Below, in pieces: positions 43,610-56,048 of a DNA stretch of 64,000 nucleotides. Each line of letters opens with the position of its first letter. Positions within the stretch are counted from its first letter, which is position 1. The DNA comes from Beroe forskalii (lineage: Eukaryota; Ctenophora; Nuda; Beroida; Beroidae): contig WFMF01000159.1 of the NCBI GenBank assembly GCA_011033025.1, forward strand, positions 310,001-374,000, read 5' to 3'. A program made the position numbers and the translations under genes. Below the pieces are notes generated by a model. That model ran no database searches. It saw only the letters and a list, made by a program, of their open reading frames with translations, and had not been told where the DNA came from.

Positions 43610-46411
43610 TCCCGCCCTGGCCAGGGCGGTAACCCCCCGCGGTAATAAAAAAGACTGGCCAGGGGTATAAGTTAGAGATTTGAGTGTCACAGGGTGATAT
43701 AATTTCCGTCCTGGCAAGGACAGCAACCCCTGACAGAAAAAAAAAAAAAAAAAAAAAAAACTTGCGTTTGAAAATGGTGAAGGAAGCATCTGAGAGCTTC
43801 GAAACCTATCTTAAACGATTCCTCGTCAAATTTTACGTAGGAGTCGACCCCTCTCGAGTGAATGCGTATACCAAAATCTCGAGATATCCTCCCCTCGAAC
43901 GCATCCTTGCCAGGACACTATACTAACATGAAAAAGTTGGGAATATTTATATACTTACTTACTTACTTACTTACTTACTTATATGGTATAGCTGATAATT
44001 TAGGACCAAATTTGAATCGCTGAGATCTCGAGAACCACAAATGGTAGAGCCTTGATCGAGGGCGGGTTTTTTTCAACTAAGATGGGAGAATGTAATAGGC
44101 TATGTAGGAAGTTTCATGGATCGATTTTTTTGCTGTTATGACGTCATCAAAATCGATGAAATCACGATTTTTTAGCGAAAAACGTAATTTTGGACCACTT
44201 TGAAGCACTGTATCTGAAAAGTTTTCTACCGCGTCATGATTTCCCGACTTATGTAGCATCTAGACCTCGAGATTTAGCCACAAAAGAAGTTTCATGGTGA
44301 TTGGTGAAAAAATGAGGTCGTGGGGGGCCTCCAAAAATCGAGGATCTTTACTAGGCCAAAATATGGTGACTTTGAGCATCTATATCTCAGTTCACCAACA
44401 TTGCTCCATCTTTTCCAGGCGAATCAATGTTCTTTCTCAGTCAAATATCAAGGGTAAAAAGTTTCAAGTCTTCCCGATTTAAGGGGAAGGTGTGGTGGCC
44501 CTCAAAAACGTAAATTTGAGCCGCGCGAAAAGTCGAAAATTTGGCTAAGTCCAATTTCAGGCCGAATTCCAAAAGTGCAGGGCTGTTGTGCTATACGATA
44601 GTGACTGAATCAACATTTTGATTTACTTGGTACTCGAATATAACAAGAAATGGCCCATGGAAATGAAGTGCACGTGAGTTCACGTGGACGTTTTGTAGAA
44701 ATTAGGCAAATTTGAAATTTGAGTCTTAAGACCGAATTTTCGACTTGATTTGATTGAAGCAAGTCACAATGCAATAGAGAAACATGATTCCAGGTCCATA
44801 TAACAAATTTTGCACGTGAGTTCACGCGGACGTTTTGTAGAAATTAGGGAAATTACTATTTCAACGATTTTAACGAATGATTTCTATTTTGAACGCCTAA
44901 TAACGTATGTTTAGATTGCAATAACCTCAAACAATTAAAAAGCGGCGCCCCTGTGACTCTGTGAGGGGGTTGCTATGACGACCGCTTGCGGTTTTGTCTG
45001 TGGTATATAATAATAATAATATATAATATATAGCATGATAATTGGGAGCAAATTTAAAACGATGAGATGTCAAGAACGGGAAATGGTAGAGCCATGATCG
45101 AGGTCAGGTTTTGTTGATCTAAGATGGGAAAATGTTATAGGCTATAAGAGAAGTTCTGGTGACGTCATTTTCACGTCATTATGACGTCATCAACTTAGCG
45201 AAATTTTATTGCTTTTTTTAGCGAAAATAGGCCATTTTGAGCGCATTTTTCACCAAGAAGGAAAGGCGATAGCTCAAAATTTTGAAAAAATTTTTAGTTG
45301 GAAATTTAAAGAGCTTTCAGAAAATCATATGGATCATTGGGCTATCTCAATTTTTCATCGAGATATACGCGATTTTCTAAGGTACGGTGAAAAATCAATT
45401 TCAAAATTTTAGGAGAAAACTTAAACGAGTGATATGTCACGAACTGCGACATATCTTGAGATGAGACCGGTCAAAGTATGTTGTACTAAGGCGGAATTGT
45501 CTTATAGGCTATATGGGAAGTTGGTTTGAGCTTATTTGTGTGCTGTGATGACGTCATCAAAATCGCGTAAAACCACTAAAATAGCGTATTTTTGTAATAG
45601 AACGCTATTTTGCGCTACTTTACATCTCCAACTCATAGAGTTTTCATCGGATTATGGGTCCGAATAGCGGGGGTCCGAATAACGGGGTTCCGAATAATCG
45701 GGGGTCCGAATAACGGGGGTCCGAATAATGGGGGGTTGAATAACGTTTATCCAAATAACTGGGGTCCGAATAACGGGGTCCAAATAACGGGGGTTTCTCC
45801 ATGTCTCGAATAACGGGGAAATATACGATGGACTAGTGAAGCACGTGAGTTCACGCGGACGTTTTGTAGAAATTAGGGGATTTGAAGAAATTGATATTTA
45901 CGCAGGATTTTCGACTTGATTATGTTGAAATGAGTTTAAATACGACTAATGCACATGAAATCAGATCTGGTTGCCATATTTATGCACGTGATTACACACA
46001 GACGTTTTGTAGAAATTAGGGGATTTGAAGAAATTGATATTTACACGGGATTTTCGACTTGGTTACGTTGAAATGAGTTCAAATACGACTAATGCACGTG
46101 AAATTAGATCTAGTTGCTATATTCCAGCACGTGAGTTCACGTGGACGATTTGTAGAAATTAAGAAATATATCAATTCTAGTAATTCCAAGTTAGAATAAC
46201 GTAGTTTTGGACTTCGTCAGGGTGAGTTATGTGGGTTAGACTTGCGTGTGGGCTAGTAACGTGGGTTCGGACTACGTGAGGGCAAGTTACGTGGGTCCAA
46301 ACTGCCTTTGGGCAAGTAACATGGGTTCAAACTACATACATCTGTCACGATATCACCACAAAACCGTTGGACGGTTGGTTAAGTAACCCCCGCAGGTTTG
46401 GATGTGACAAC
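43610..46411. mobile_element. 2.8-kb composite repeat insertion in R2
   Basis: Uninterrupted R1 sequence (near 38285) defines the insertion between CAGAGAT and GAGCTTGAATAAC. It starts TCCCGCCCTGGCCAGGGCGG and ends CAGGTTTGGATGTGAC. Inside are an A homopolymer (43738-43760), an ACTT microsatellite (about 43953-43982), several diverged blocks with ATGACGTCAT cores, a 17-bp repeat and satellite-like CGTGAGTTCACG units. The right 570 bp is the reverse complement of parts of 12268-13700. No transposase or reverse transcriptase is seen. Confidence 0.7.
45655..45815. repeat. Degenerate 15-17-bp tandem repeat
   Basis: About ten units of GGTCCGAATAACGGGG with variants, inside the 2.8-kb insertion. 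The open frame through it (45610-45813) is a repeat artefact. Confidence 0.85.
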
Positions 46412-47402
46412 GAGCTTGAATAACAATATCGAGGCGCTATCTGATGGTATTTTGATAACCTCTTTCACAGTGGGTGGGAAATCACAAGTTAGAATGAAAT
46501 GCCTTGAGCAAATACATATCGTAAACAACGACCCACTGACAAGATACAACGAAGTTTAATGATAGATATTCAGGATAAAAATGTGCTCCCTTTTCATATT
46601 TCATTAAACTGGATCAAATACGATTTCTATTGACGCAATGCCATTTAAGCAAAAGAAATAAAAAATATCATTCATCATGTACAGCGAAAGAAATGATGAA
46701 AGATGACGTTTCCAATTAATTAGAAGACCAAACAAACCTCAAACAATTAAATATTGAATCGATACAAATGCTAAATCGATATTCTTTAATACACTTTAAT
46801 ATTGCACTTCACAGAGCAAATAAGTCATACCAAATTTTTAGGCCCTATGCATTCTAACCTACCCTAGGATGACCGATGCAAGGCTTTTCGCAGCTTATCA
46901 CTGCTAATTTTGAGCTACCTTACTTAGATACGGCAGTTTCATTAGGCCAGCTCAAGCCTCAAACTACAAATCCTAGCAATAAAATTTTCTGGTGCTCAAG
47001 CGGAAAATTTTGAGGATTGGGTTAATCAATAAAATGCGGGGCCGTTGTAAGCACAGAGTGAAGACTTTCAAGGCATTCCCTCATTCAGTGGAATTTGGTG
47101 ACCTATCTCATTCAAATGAAGCCTTTTCACTCTGTACTATAACTTCGGCTATACGGATAGGGAATTGCAAAATTAGAAAAATATCAAATAACAATCCAAT
47201 TCCTGTCAGTCCAGCCCGCAATAGTGTTCATTCCATTGAAGTTACAGCTAAAACGATACAATAGAACGGGCTGGAATACAGACTATAAATGGTATACACT
47301 GATCAAGTTGTAAAGTCAAACTGTTGTAGAAATGGTTTCAATTATTGAATTTAATTCACGTTAATTGATAAGCAATTGGATGAATTTCAAAGAATTCATA
47401 AC

Positions 47403-47905
47403 ATATTTATCCTTCATTCTAGCCCATTTAAAACTTTGCAACTTGATCAGTGGGAGTTAATAGTGTAAATTTCAAATATTTGCAGCAAAGCCTCCAAGTT
47501 AAATTGACATTCAGAACATTGAACATGGAACTTCTGAACGAAACGTCGAAACAAGGACAGGTTTTATTAGTAAGACGGGAACGATGTACATTGGTGCAAT
47601 TTTACACCAGCACACAAATAAAACTATATTACCATGATAATAATCTAACTCAGACAGAGACATTTATATTAATGATTGGCTCTCTTATACACCTACACTG
47701 TACACTGATTTAGTAGTAAATGGTGCGAATATGTAAAAGGATAAATTGGAAAGAACCTGAATTATAAAATGTAGGTATTTCATGCCAAACTATTACAAAT
47801 ACTTTTGATGGAATGTACAATCCATGATGATTTGACTTAAAAAACTGAAATTACCCGATTTAAAGTATAGGATTACTTGTACATCACATCTAGAACTGCA
47901 GTGTA
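47403..47905. other. Intronic sequence before CCDC106-like exon B
   Basis: Begins where R2 ends. The plus-strand open frame 47450-47713 has no domain or splice support. It probably contains the 3' UTR of exon B. Confidence 0.4.
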
Positions 47906-48270
47906 TCATTTAGGTAGAAGCTTCTTGTCCATCCTCATCCTTAACACGGCTACCCGCATCGAATCCTCCTGCATCTTGGTCCTGCACAACTCATCGAACT
48001 GCTTGAGAGTCAGATCGTCCTTAATAACGAGCCCATACACCGCTTTGAACACCTCGGAGTCCACGATCATGAGCTCGGCTATGTGCCGTTGTCGGTGGAA
48101 GGTACGAGCCAGGATTCCCGCAGAAACACACGATTTGTTCAGGTTCTGGGAGCTTTGGTAGCAACTCAGAACTGTTTTGTACTCCGTTACCAGTTTCTCA
48201 AGGTCATAAAGATCACGGATGTTAACTCGACTTCGGTACTGTTTTCTTTTGGAGAGGTACGGCGAGACAG
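47906..48270 (-). CDS. CCDC106-like terminal exon B
   Basis: The acceptor TTCTCGCCTCAG is followed by CT completing a codon, then 121 codons ending KKLLPK-stop. The pattern is a basic start (SKRKQYRSRVNIRD), then LEKLVTEYKTVLSCYQSSQN, a cysteine-containing helix, HRQRHIAELMIVDSEVFK, and KQFDELCRTKMQED. It matches exon A at 56968 over its whole length at moderate identity. It resembles, by memory of the pattern, the C-terminal half of vertebrate CCDC106-like proteins (IAEL...FKE...F...C). A helical DNA- or protein-binding module is inference. Confidence 0.65.
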
Positions 48271-50532
48271 CTGAGGCGAGAATTGACATCACTCACTCAA
48301 ATACGATCAAATTTCATGCAGTGCCCCTTAATGTTCCCAGCAATTTAGATCAATTATTGCAGCATTTCGATTTATCAGAACATGATTGAAGTCATTTGAG
48401 ATAAGAGCAATAACAAATAATCTTCCTGTTGTTTTGATCGACATTTCGACAATAAGATAAATAACGCTTTTTAGGCATTTTAACACTTGGAGTAGATTAA
48501 CAATTTACCCTCTCACCACATACATTTTACAATCCAAATTTTATCACAAATAGTTGTATGCGCTATAGACAAGTACAGAGAAAAATGCAGTTCTTTAAAT
48601 GTGATGAGACTTCTTGGATGTATATGAACGACTTTGAATAATTTAAACAGATGGAGTTGTAGCTGTGTCACATCATTGATTTTCTGAATAATCTGTACAT
48701 TTAGTACATGTCCATGTACTATGTATCTTGCAGCCCGCACACACTCACACTGCACACCACTCCAAGTACACGCTATATAACACTGCCTTGTACATACCTG
48801 TTAACGCTCCGACAGGAACACACACACACTTACACGCAGTACCTCATTAGGCCACTTTAATGAGGTCTACACGTTGGGATGCAGTATCATTCGCCCTATA
48901 TGGCATAATCTACCCGACTATTGGAACATGGGGGAGGGTTGCGCGGGTAAAATAGGCACTTTGACAGCGTCAGTTGGCGACTTAAACCCTGATAATGACG
49001 TCACCTTACAGTGCCTATCATTCGTTGGGGACCCACACCACCCATTACATGAAGGGCACACTGACATCTGGCCCTCAGAGTGTGTTTCAGGGGCTACACC
49101 ACTATTACTCCTGACATAACGATACTCCGTCTGAAGTGCCTGACATTTCATATGTAGGAGGAAGGAGGAAGGGAGGGTAATTTGATTGTTCTGCTGCTGT
49201 TGACAGATCTTGTAGCGATGTGTCAGGGAGGTATCACCAAGGCTGTGCAGTATACACACACTACATCTGGTAGTCTGGTAAAGTCTCTCATGACATGAGG
49301 TGTCCAGTTCATTGTTTAATACATAGTCACTATGCGTACAAAGCCACTGTGAACTTATATAATCAAGAGGCGTTTACAACTTTAAGATATAATTATCTGG
49401 GGTTCAACGGTGGAGCAATGTTGATTTTTGAGCCGTTTTTTCCAGTTAATTGAATTATTTTAATGTAATACATTTTCACTATAGTTGTACAAACATCTAC
49501 ATGTTCTCATGTTGCAGCATATCAAAAATGATAGGCATTTACAACATAAAGATATAATTAAAACCGCCTATCAAATGAAAAAGTCGTAACCACACCGAAT
49601 CTTTTGAGAATTAAAATTAGCTTGAAATAACAAAAGCAAATTTTTACACAATTATAGATTGGCCAGAAAAAAGTAAGGCTCAAAGCTGGTCACAATTTTA
49701 TATAAGAAATGTTTTGAAATGGTGAAGGATTTTCCATAAATTAAGCCGGGGAAAAAACCCCCTGTCCCCGGCTCCTGCTCCACCCATGCTGGGGTTACGA
49801 ATTTTTTGAGGATTAAAATTAGATCTGAGTGGGGTCCGAATGTCAAAATGCGCAATCCAGAAATGTATGGTGAACTTGCAAGATTTTCTGTTGAAATCAA
49901 AAGTTAGAAATTAACAAAAACCAAAATCTACAATGGAGAATATCGAATATGAGTATTTAATAGAATAAAATTCCTAAAAATGAGAGTAGTCCTTAAAAAT
50001 GAAATTTGGCAAAATATGCCTGTGCTATTGTGCTAAGGTAGCTTCATAGTCGCGTGATCAATTTGCTGTTGTCATGACCTCAGTATCTTATCTCAAAGTT
50101 GTAAGTTGATAACGTTCACCCGGTTGTTGTCGTGATATAAAATGACGAGAGGGCCCTGAAAATCATGGTCAGGTGACCTGGTCACGGGTTACCTGCCGCT
50201 ACAATGCATATTTATGGTGGTGACACCCCATGAGTGTCACGTGGAAAGCATCGCAAACCAAGTTTTTGTGCAGCACGTAAAATTCAAGAAAAGGTATGAT
50301 AATTTATGTCGTTAATTTATGATTTTGGTTACTTATTTTTGAAAAATTCATGAATCATCACAATGGACACATTTCTCTTTTGTTTGTGCATATGGTCCAT
50401 AGTCATAAATAAGTGAGAGACTTCGCTTTTCTGATTTTTGAATTTTGACTGAGATTATTTTGTGTTAGCACTAAGCAAGTAAGGGAGAGGTTTTCAAGGT
50501 TTTCACGGTTTGTGGAATAAGAACCACAGATC
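48271..50532. other. Intron/intergenic stretch upstream of the GPCR
   Basis: No supportable gene. The open frames at 48874-49119 and 48918-49259 overlap on opposite strands and show no motif. CACACT-rich sequence lies near 48738-48840. The GPCR promoter must lie in the last part. Confidence 0.4.
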
Positions 50533-53500
50533 ATGAAAATCGTTATAGTATGGTTACAAATAATCTTCGTTGGTGCGACATACTATACCGATAGCTTTGA
50601 GACGGGGTCTGTAAACGTGGATATTAAAAAGTCTTTTGACTCCCTTGACTCCATCGAAGTGGTTGAATGTAGGTTTGTTGTTGTACGGGGCTACATAAAG
50701 GAGCGATGTCTGTTGGGCAATGGTTACTGGTACTTCAAGTGTCCTTTCTCTCACCATTTCTACGTAGTTACTGACATTAGCTGGAAGGATATATCTTATT
50801 CCCTTATCTGCCCTGGAGACCCGTCCTTTTACCAGTCATGTGGGCACGATGAGTGGCCATCCAGTAACATTGTCATCCACCCAGGAGAGGGGTGTTTGTG
50901 GAGACATACTGTGTCACAAGCTACAAGTAGGAGAAGAAACGGTGCTTGGTGGTTCGAATGTAACTCTAGAACAAAGCAAATCTCAATTCAGATGTGATGG
51001 AAGAGTTGACTGTCTGAACACTTTGGGTGGTGTTTCTGCAGTGGATGAAAGACTCTGTACTAATCACACTGCAGTAGTAAGTACGGTCCATTGTGGACCA
51101 TGTCCTGGTATGGAGGATGGTCAGAGGGTCCCCACAACATCATTATGTGACAAGATCTGTGATTGTGGAGATTGCTATGATGAGGCAAGATGCAGCGAAG
51201 GGAATCGCACAATTTCCGGAATGACCTGTAGAGTTGGGAATTATTTTTCCCGACGGAAGTGTCGCGGTCCATATGAGTATATTCCACCTTTCTACATCTG
51301 TGATGGATTATATGATTGTTTAAACGGAAGAGACGAGCTGGGATGCGATCCTAATGATACCTGCGATAGTTGGCTTTTGCATTCTCAAAGGCTATTGCAT
51401 CCTCAAAGCAAATGCTCAACTCCTAACAGATCGAAGAAACACTTTGCCTATCAGGTTTGCTTTGATAATCGAGATCAAATGAACTGCACAAATTCTCCGA
51501 TAAGTCCTCTCATTTGCAATGTAAATGGGTACCCGACCACCATTTCTGAGTACGTAATATGTGAGGATAAAAACGTGTGTGACGACAATATTGACAACAA
51601 ATGTGTGTCTTTCAGCAATTACTGTGAAGTACACAAGCATCAGCTGTGTGATGAAATAAGCAACTGTGCAGACAGTGCCGACGAAACGGCATTAGTATGC
51701 AATAGCATGGTACCATCTGCAGAAGCAACTTGTGCCCGGAGATTTTCATACTCCAAACATGATATGCTCGTACCTTTGTCTTGGGTGATGGATGGGGTAT
51801 GGGACTGTATGGATGGGTTTGATGAAGACGCAAATAAGTGGTTAAGGCATTGTGGCACTGGTGATAAAGCTTTTTATTCCTTCAAGAAACAAGAGTCCTG
51901 CAATAGGATACCATCCTTGAGGTGTCCACAGTCTGATAACTATCTCCTCGTAGACAATTTGTGTGAAGATTTTTCAAATTGTGATCGGGTTTTATGTAAA
52001 AGGTCAAGATGGCAATATAGAATTTCCAGCCAAACTGACGCTTCAACATTTAGGATATTTTCCAGGCGGGCATTCTTTTGCCATCCTGGACTCGGAAGTC
52101 TAGAGCGCTCCATTGGAACATGTGTTAAGAGTGTACTGACGAAGGAACCGACAATTTATGGCGTGACAGATTCTGCCATCATTCTCAGCCCTAAATACGC
52201 CAGTCAAGTTAATTGTTATAGCGTTTATGGGGAGCTTTATTTGCATCTTGCATGTAAAAAGCTATGTAGCCATCACATTGAGTGCCCAATAGATCTGAAG
52301 CCCTTGAATCAAACATCTTGTTATCTGAACGAGCTAAGGCTTCTCACTATAACGGGAAACAAGGAGTTGTCTGTGGCCTTCAAGGAACGTGACAGATCTT
52401 TAGGACAAAATGTATTTGAATGCGCTAATAGTTTTTGCATACCATATGAAAAAGTTTGCAACTTGAACGATGACTGTGGTGATTCTTCAGATGAAGATAA
52501 CTGCTTCAATAACTTCAAATGTCTTGATTCAGGCGAATACATTGCTGTAGGTAAAAAGTGTGACGGGGTATTTGATTGTTTGGACTACAGTGATGAATGC
52601 AATACTGATTGCGACAACCAAGTCAAAATATTTGCAAACAATACTATGTTCACTCTGGCGTGTGTTTTTGGTATCATCTCGACAGTTTGTAATTTTTGTG
52701 TCATATATAGGGGCGTAAAGACGTATTCCTCCTTGAAAACAGCCACAGCTATGATTAATGAGCTGTTTGTGCTTGTGGTGTCATCTGGTGACCTATTACA
52801 AGGTGTTTTCATCCTGTTAGTTGCAATCTCTGACACATATCTCAACAAGAGCACCTGTAAAACTCAGTTTGAGTGGGTGACTAGTCACCTATGTACAGGG
52901 TTGGGAGTAATTTCAACTCTAGGATCTCTTGTTTCTCTGTACTCGATGACTGTCTTAAGCGTCTATCGGGCACATGGTGCAAAATCAATGAAAATTTCAC
53001 GAAGGACACTGACGAATAGGAGCAAGACTGCCGTTGTTGTGTGCATTGGTACAATATACTTTGTTGCAGCTGTGGTATCTGTTATCCCGCTATCTCCTTA
53101 CTTTGAGTCATTTTTTGTCCACTCCATAAAATACGACAACAACCCTCTATTTGTTGGAATTCTGGATAAAGATCACCTTACTTTGGTGATTGAAGCTTAC
53201 TATGGGAGAATGTCAAAACATGGATTTTCCTGGAATTCCATCGGCATCTTAGTGAATGATATGTTCATCAATGTTGATGTTTTTGGTGAGAAGATAGGCT
53301 TCTATGGAAGTAATGGTTTTTGTTTGTTCAATTACTTCATAGAAGCTGAGAATACTCAAATTTGGTTTTCGGGCACTGTCCTGACTATTAACGTCGTTTG
53401 TGTGACCATCATAACCATCAGTTCTGCTTCCCTTGTCATATTAACGGTCAACAGTTCCAAGGTAGCTGGACAAAACAACGAGGTTTTGTTAGCAAGGAAT

Positions 53501-53818
53501 AAGAAAATCCAACGCAAGTTATCAACCATAATCGTAACAGATGTAATATCTTGGGTCTCCTTCTTCCTCGTTTGGCTTGTTCACATTCTGGACCTGTCAA
53601 ACACTTCCAGTTGGCATTCTCTCTTCAGTGTCATCATTCTGCCAGCAAACTCTATCATCAATCCGCTGCTAATACTTGAAGAGGATATTCTAGGAGCGTT
53701 CAGTGACTTAACTCTCCACCTCGTAACCTTTACCAGGAAGCTACTTCGAATGAATAAGAAAACAGTAAATGAATTACAAATGAATGACATGTCTACAAAT
53801 CCCAGTGGTCAAGAATGA
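50533..53818 (+). CDS. LDLa-repeat class A-like GPCR (intronless, one +1 frameshift)
   Basis: ATG 50533 gives a signal peptide (MKIVIVWLQIIFVGATYY). The first frame runs to 50997, but the ectodomain continues one frame over. Dropping one G of GGGG at 50889-50892 joins HPGEG to VCGDILCHK and gives one frame to TGA 53816-53818. Several LDLa-type modules are visible (CDGRVDC, ICDGLYDC, CNLNDDCGDSSDEDNC, CDGVFDCLDYSDEC), some degenerate. Seven hydrophobic segments follow from FTLACVFGIIS to SVIILPANSIINPLLI. The TM3 end reads VYRAHG in place of DRY, and TM7 has NPLLI for NPxxY. The layout recalls relaxin-receptor or GRL101-type receptors without obvious leucine-rich repeats. The ligand is unknown. 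Confidence 0.85.
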
Positions 53819-54605
53819 AGAATATGCGACTTTTTCCCTTTGTAAAACAGAAAGGCGATGGAGGAGGAACTTTTTTCGGGACTTAAAGATTGTAAGATTG
53901 CTGAAAGTTGAGCCAGTCCTTGCCAAGTTTCCGTATCCTTTACCAGAGACCTTTTACAGCTTCGACTTATTATTCCTCGCCCTCTTACCACGCTAACGCG
54001 CAGGTGGGACCTTTTAATCCACCAAGACCATCAATGCTCTCGAAGCCTTCCACACCTCCTTCAATAGCCTGGAGACAGAGGTAATAGGTATCAGAGTACA
54101 CTCTCCCTCAACCAGACGGACTATAGGAATTGGGTATAATTATACTCAAATCGTGTGTCATTATAATATATTGCATTATACTACTTAGTATATATTTCTT
54201 AATTTAATTTTACAAAACACCTCTTCCATTTCTATACAAGTGAGGGATAAAAGGGCGGGGTAAAAGTCGTACTTGAACCTTAGGGCCGGGGGGGGGGGTA
54301 AAGGGAGGGGATAAAAGTGGGGTGGGAGTAGAGGTCGCATACTCATGTCTCATTCTAGTTGCTGCTGACACCTAAAAGGTGTGGAAACAAATATCAAGAA
54401 GGTTTACTCTTTATCACATTGACCGTCCCGGCGTCCCCGGTCAACAATGAATCAGAAATTTTTGAATTTTACGATGCGTTCATTGCAATGGGAGCCAGTA
54501 AACAGTAATAAGACTTAATTCTAACTACAAAATCAAACGAGTTGACTTAATTCTTTAATTCATAACATGAATTTATCTACATTTCAAGCTAATACGTATG
54601 TCAAA
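53819..54605. other. Spacer between GPCR and protease
   Basis: No gene. It has a G-rich tract near 54285-54335. Both neighbouring genes end toward this spacer. Confidence 0.45.
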
Positions 54606-54793
54606 TGTCTGCATCTTCAGACCATGTCACACATGTGCTGGTATCTGTAGATCTTCAGACCATGTCACACATGTGCTGGTGTCTGCATCTTCAGACCATG
54701 TCACACATGTGCTGGTATCTGTAGATCTTCAGACCATGTCACACATGTGCTGGTGTCTGCATCTTCAGACCATGTCACACATGTGCTGGTGTC
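54606..54793. repeat. 36/38-bp tandem repeat overlapping the protease 3' end
   Basis: Five units of the core CTTCAGACCATGTCACACAT, alternating 36 and 38 bp (TGTCTGCAT and TATCTGTAGAT variants). The unit nearest the gene encodes HQHMCDMV-stop on the minus strand. The array therefore contains the stop codon and extends into the 3' UTR. Confidence 0.9.
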
Positions 54794-56048
54794 TGCACTT
54801 GCCATTGTCACACCTCACTGTCCCCCGTGGACACTTGCCCCCCAAATCCTCCGCTTTGTCACACAGCTCACAGGTCTTCCTACAGAGACTGTGTATGTAG
54901 AGAGTCGAAATAGTTGCTCTGTAACAAATTGACAGACCTTTCCTACGGATTTTCTTGCAGTACTTGGGGTCTCTATCATAGCACGCCGGCCCAGGGCCCA
55001 GAGGGGCTCGATAACGGACCGGTGTGTCTGGGTTAGAGTCCGTGCTGCCGGTGGCTTCCAGCACAGGGATATAGCTATCCATGTAGAGGAGACAGTTGTC
55101 ATGGTTACGAGCTAGTCTCAGGAAACCCCTGTCTCCCCACTCCTCGCCCCACGAGTTCTTAGCCAGGATGAAGAGCTCGGTGTAACCTACCAGAGTCAGA
55201 GCGTGGTTAGCTTCGTCCTGACACGAGGTATCCCTCATGACAGATCCATCGTACACGAAGAACCTGTCCGTCACCTCGATGCTGCTCACTACTGCACCTT
55301 GCTGCAGCACAGCTACGTGGGCATCCTCCGTTTGCTTCACCTGCCTCATTTTCTTCACTTTGAAAGCCACCATCCCGTCCGGAGTGGAGCTAGCTCGGCA
55401 CTCCCCGTCCTTTGCCTTGTACTCCATGTCCTTCTCAGCAGCTAGCCGTCCCCCGTTATCCACGCTCCAGGAGTACGCTAGAGCGTAGTGACCGCCCTGA
55501 CACCCGTCATTCTTTGGATAGGTACAATCCAGCAACTCCTGCTCCGAGAACCTCCGGAGCACCCCTGACTTAATCTTATACCACGTTTCCAGGGCCCCAA
55601 CGGCCCCAAAGGCCCAACATGATCCACAACCTTTCTGATCTTTAACTTCGGTAACGTACTGTTTGTTGGTCCACAGAACTCTAGCAGGAGGTGGGGTAGC
55701 AGACGACTGTAATTCAGGGACGGATCTGATCTTCCTGACACCGTTTTCAGACAAAACGTTGGTCAAATTGAGTCCTAGGTGAGTCTGCCTCTCCTCCTGT
55801 GTCATGACAGAAAATGAGTTCACCCCGTAGTGCCCAGTGTCCTCCTGATCGTCATTGTAATCCGCAACATGCCGGACTGACTCCAGGAACAGCCTAAACC
55901 TCAACCTGTCTTCCTTGGGTAGGTACTTGTAGTGGTGCGACTCTTTAAACTCAGCGTAGTACTGAAACGAGGCCCGGGGCGACTTGAGTACTGTCCTCAG
56001 TGGATCCTCAGCTACAGCCACCGTTAGTATAATAACAAAGATAAACAT
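54765..56048 (-). CDS. Papain-family cysteine protease with ShKT domain
   Basis: A single exon; the ATG at 56048 is chosen because a signal peptide (MFIFVIILTVAVA) follows it directly, while the in-frame start at 56135 would bury it. Next is an I29-type inhibitory propeptide (KEDRLRFRLFLESVRHVADY). The C1A catalytic domain has Gln and Cys in KDQKGCGSCWAFGA, His in NHALTLVGY and Asn in KNSWGEEWGDRGF. A six-cysteine ShKT domain follows (ACYDRDPKYC...CRKTCELC). The last 20 residues begin an LDLa-like module (RCDNGKC...HMCD) but stop there. Predicted to be a secreted or lysosomal endopeptidase of cathepsin-L-like type. It is nested between CCDC106-like exons A and B of the transcription-factor locus, on the same strand. 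Confidence 0.88.
   Translation of the reverse strand: MFIFVIILTVAVAEDPLRTVLKSPRASFQYYAEFKESHHYKYLPKEDRLRFRLFLESVRHVADYNDDQEDTGHYGVNSFSVMTQEERQTHLGLNLTNVLSENGVRKIRSVPELQSSATPPPARVLWTNKQYVTEVKDQKGCGSCWAFGAVGALETWYKIKSGVLRRFSEQELLDCTYPKNDGCQGGHYALAYSWSVDNGGRLAAEKDMEYKAKDGECRASSTPDGMVAFKVKKMRQVKQTEDAHVAVLQQGAVVSSIEVTDRFFVYDGSVMRDTSCQDEANHALTLVGYTELFILAKNSWGEEWGDRGFLRLARNHDNCLLYMDSYIPVLEATGSTDSNPDTPVRYRAPLGPGPACYDRDPKYCKKIRRKGLSICYRATISTLYIHSLCRKTCELCDKAEDLGGKCPRGTVRCDNGKCRHQHMCDMV

Larger units (their letters stand above)
39280..47402. repeat. Tandem segmental duplication R2, enlarged by insertions
   Basis: This is the same unit as R1, enlarged from 4.4 to 8.1 kb by an insertion with a flanking local duplication (about 42393-43383) and a 2.8-kb insertion (43610-46411). 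Confidence 0.9.

Noticed and set aside
48874-49259. Overlapping 81- and 113-codon frames on both strands
   Set aside because: No recognisable motif and no conserved copy in the window; coding cannot be supported.
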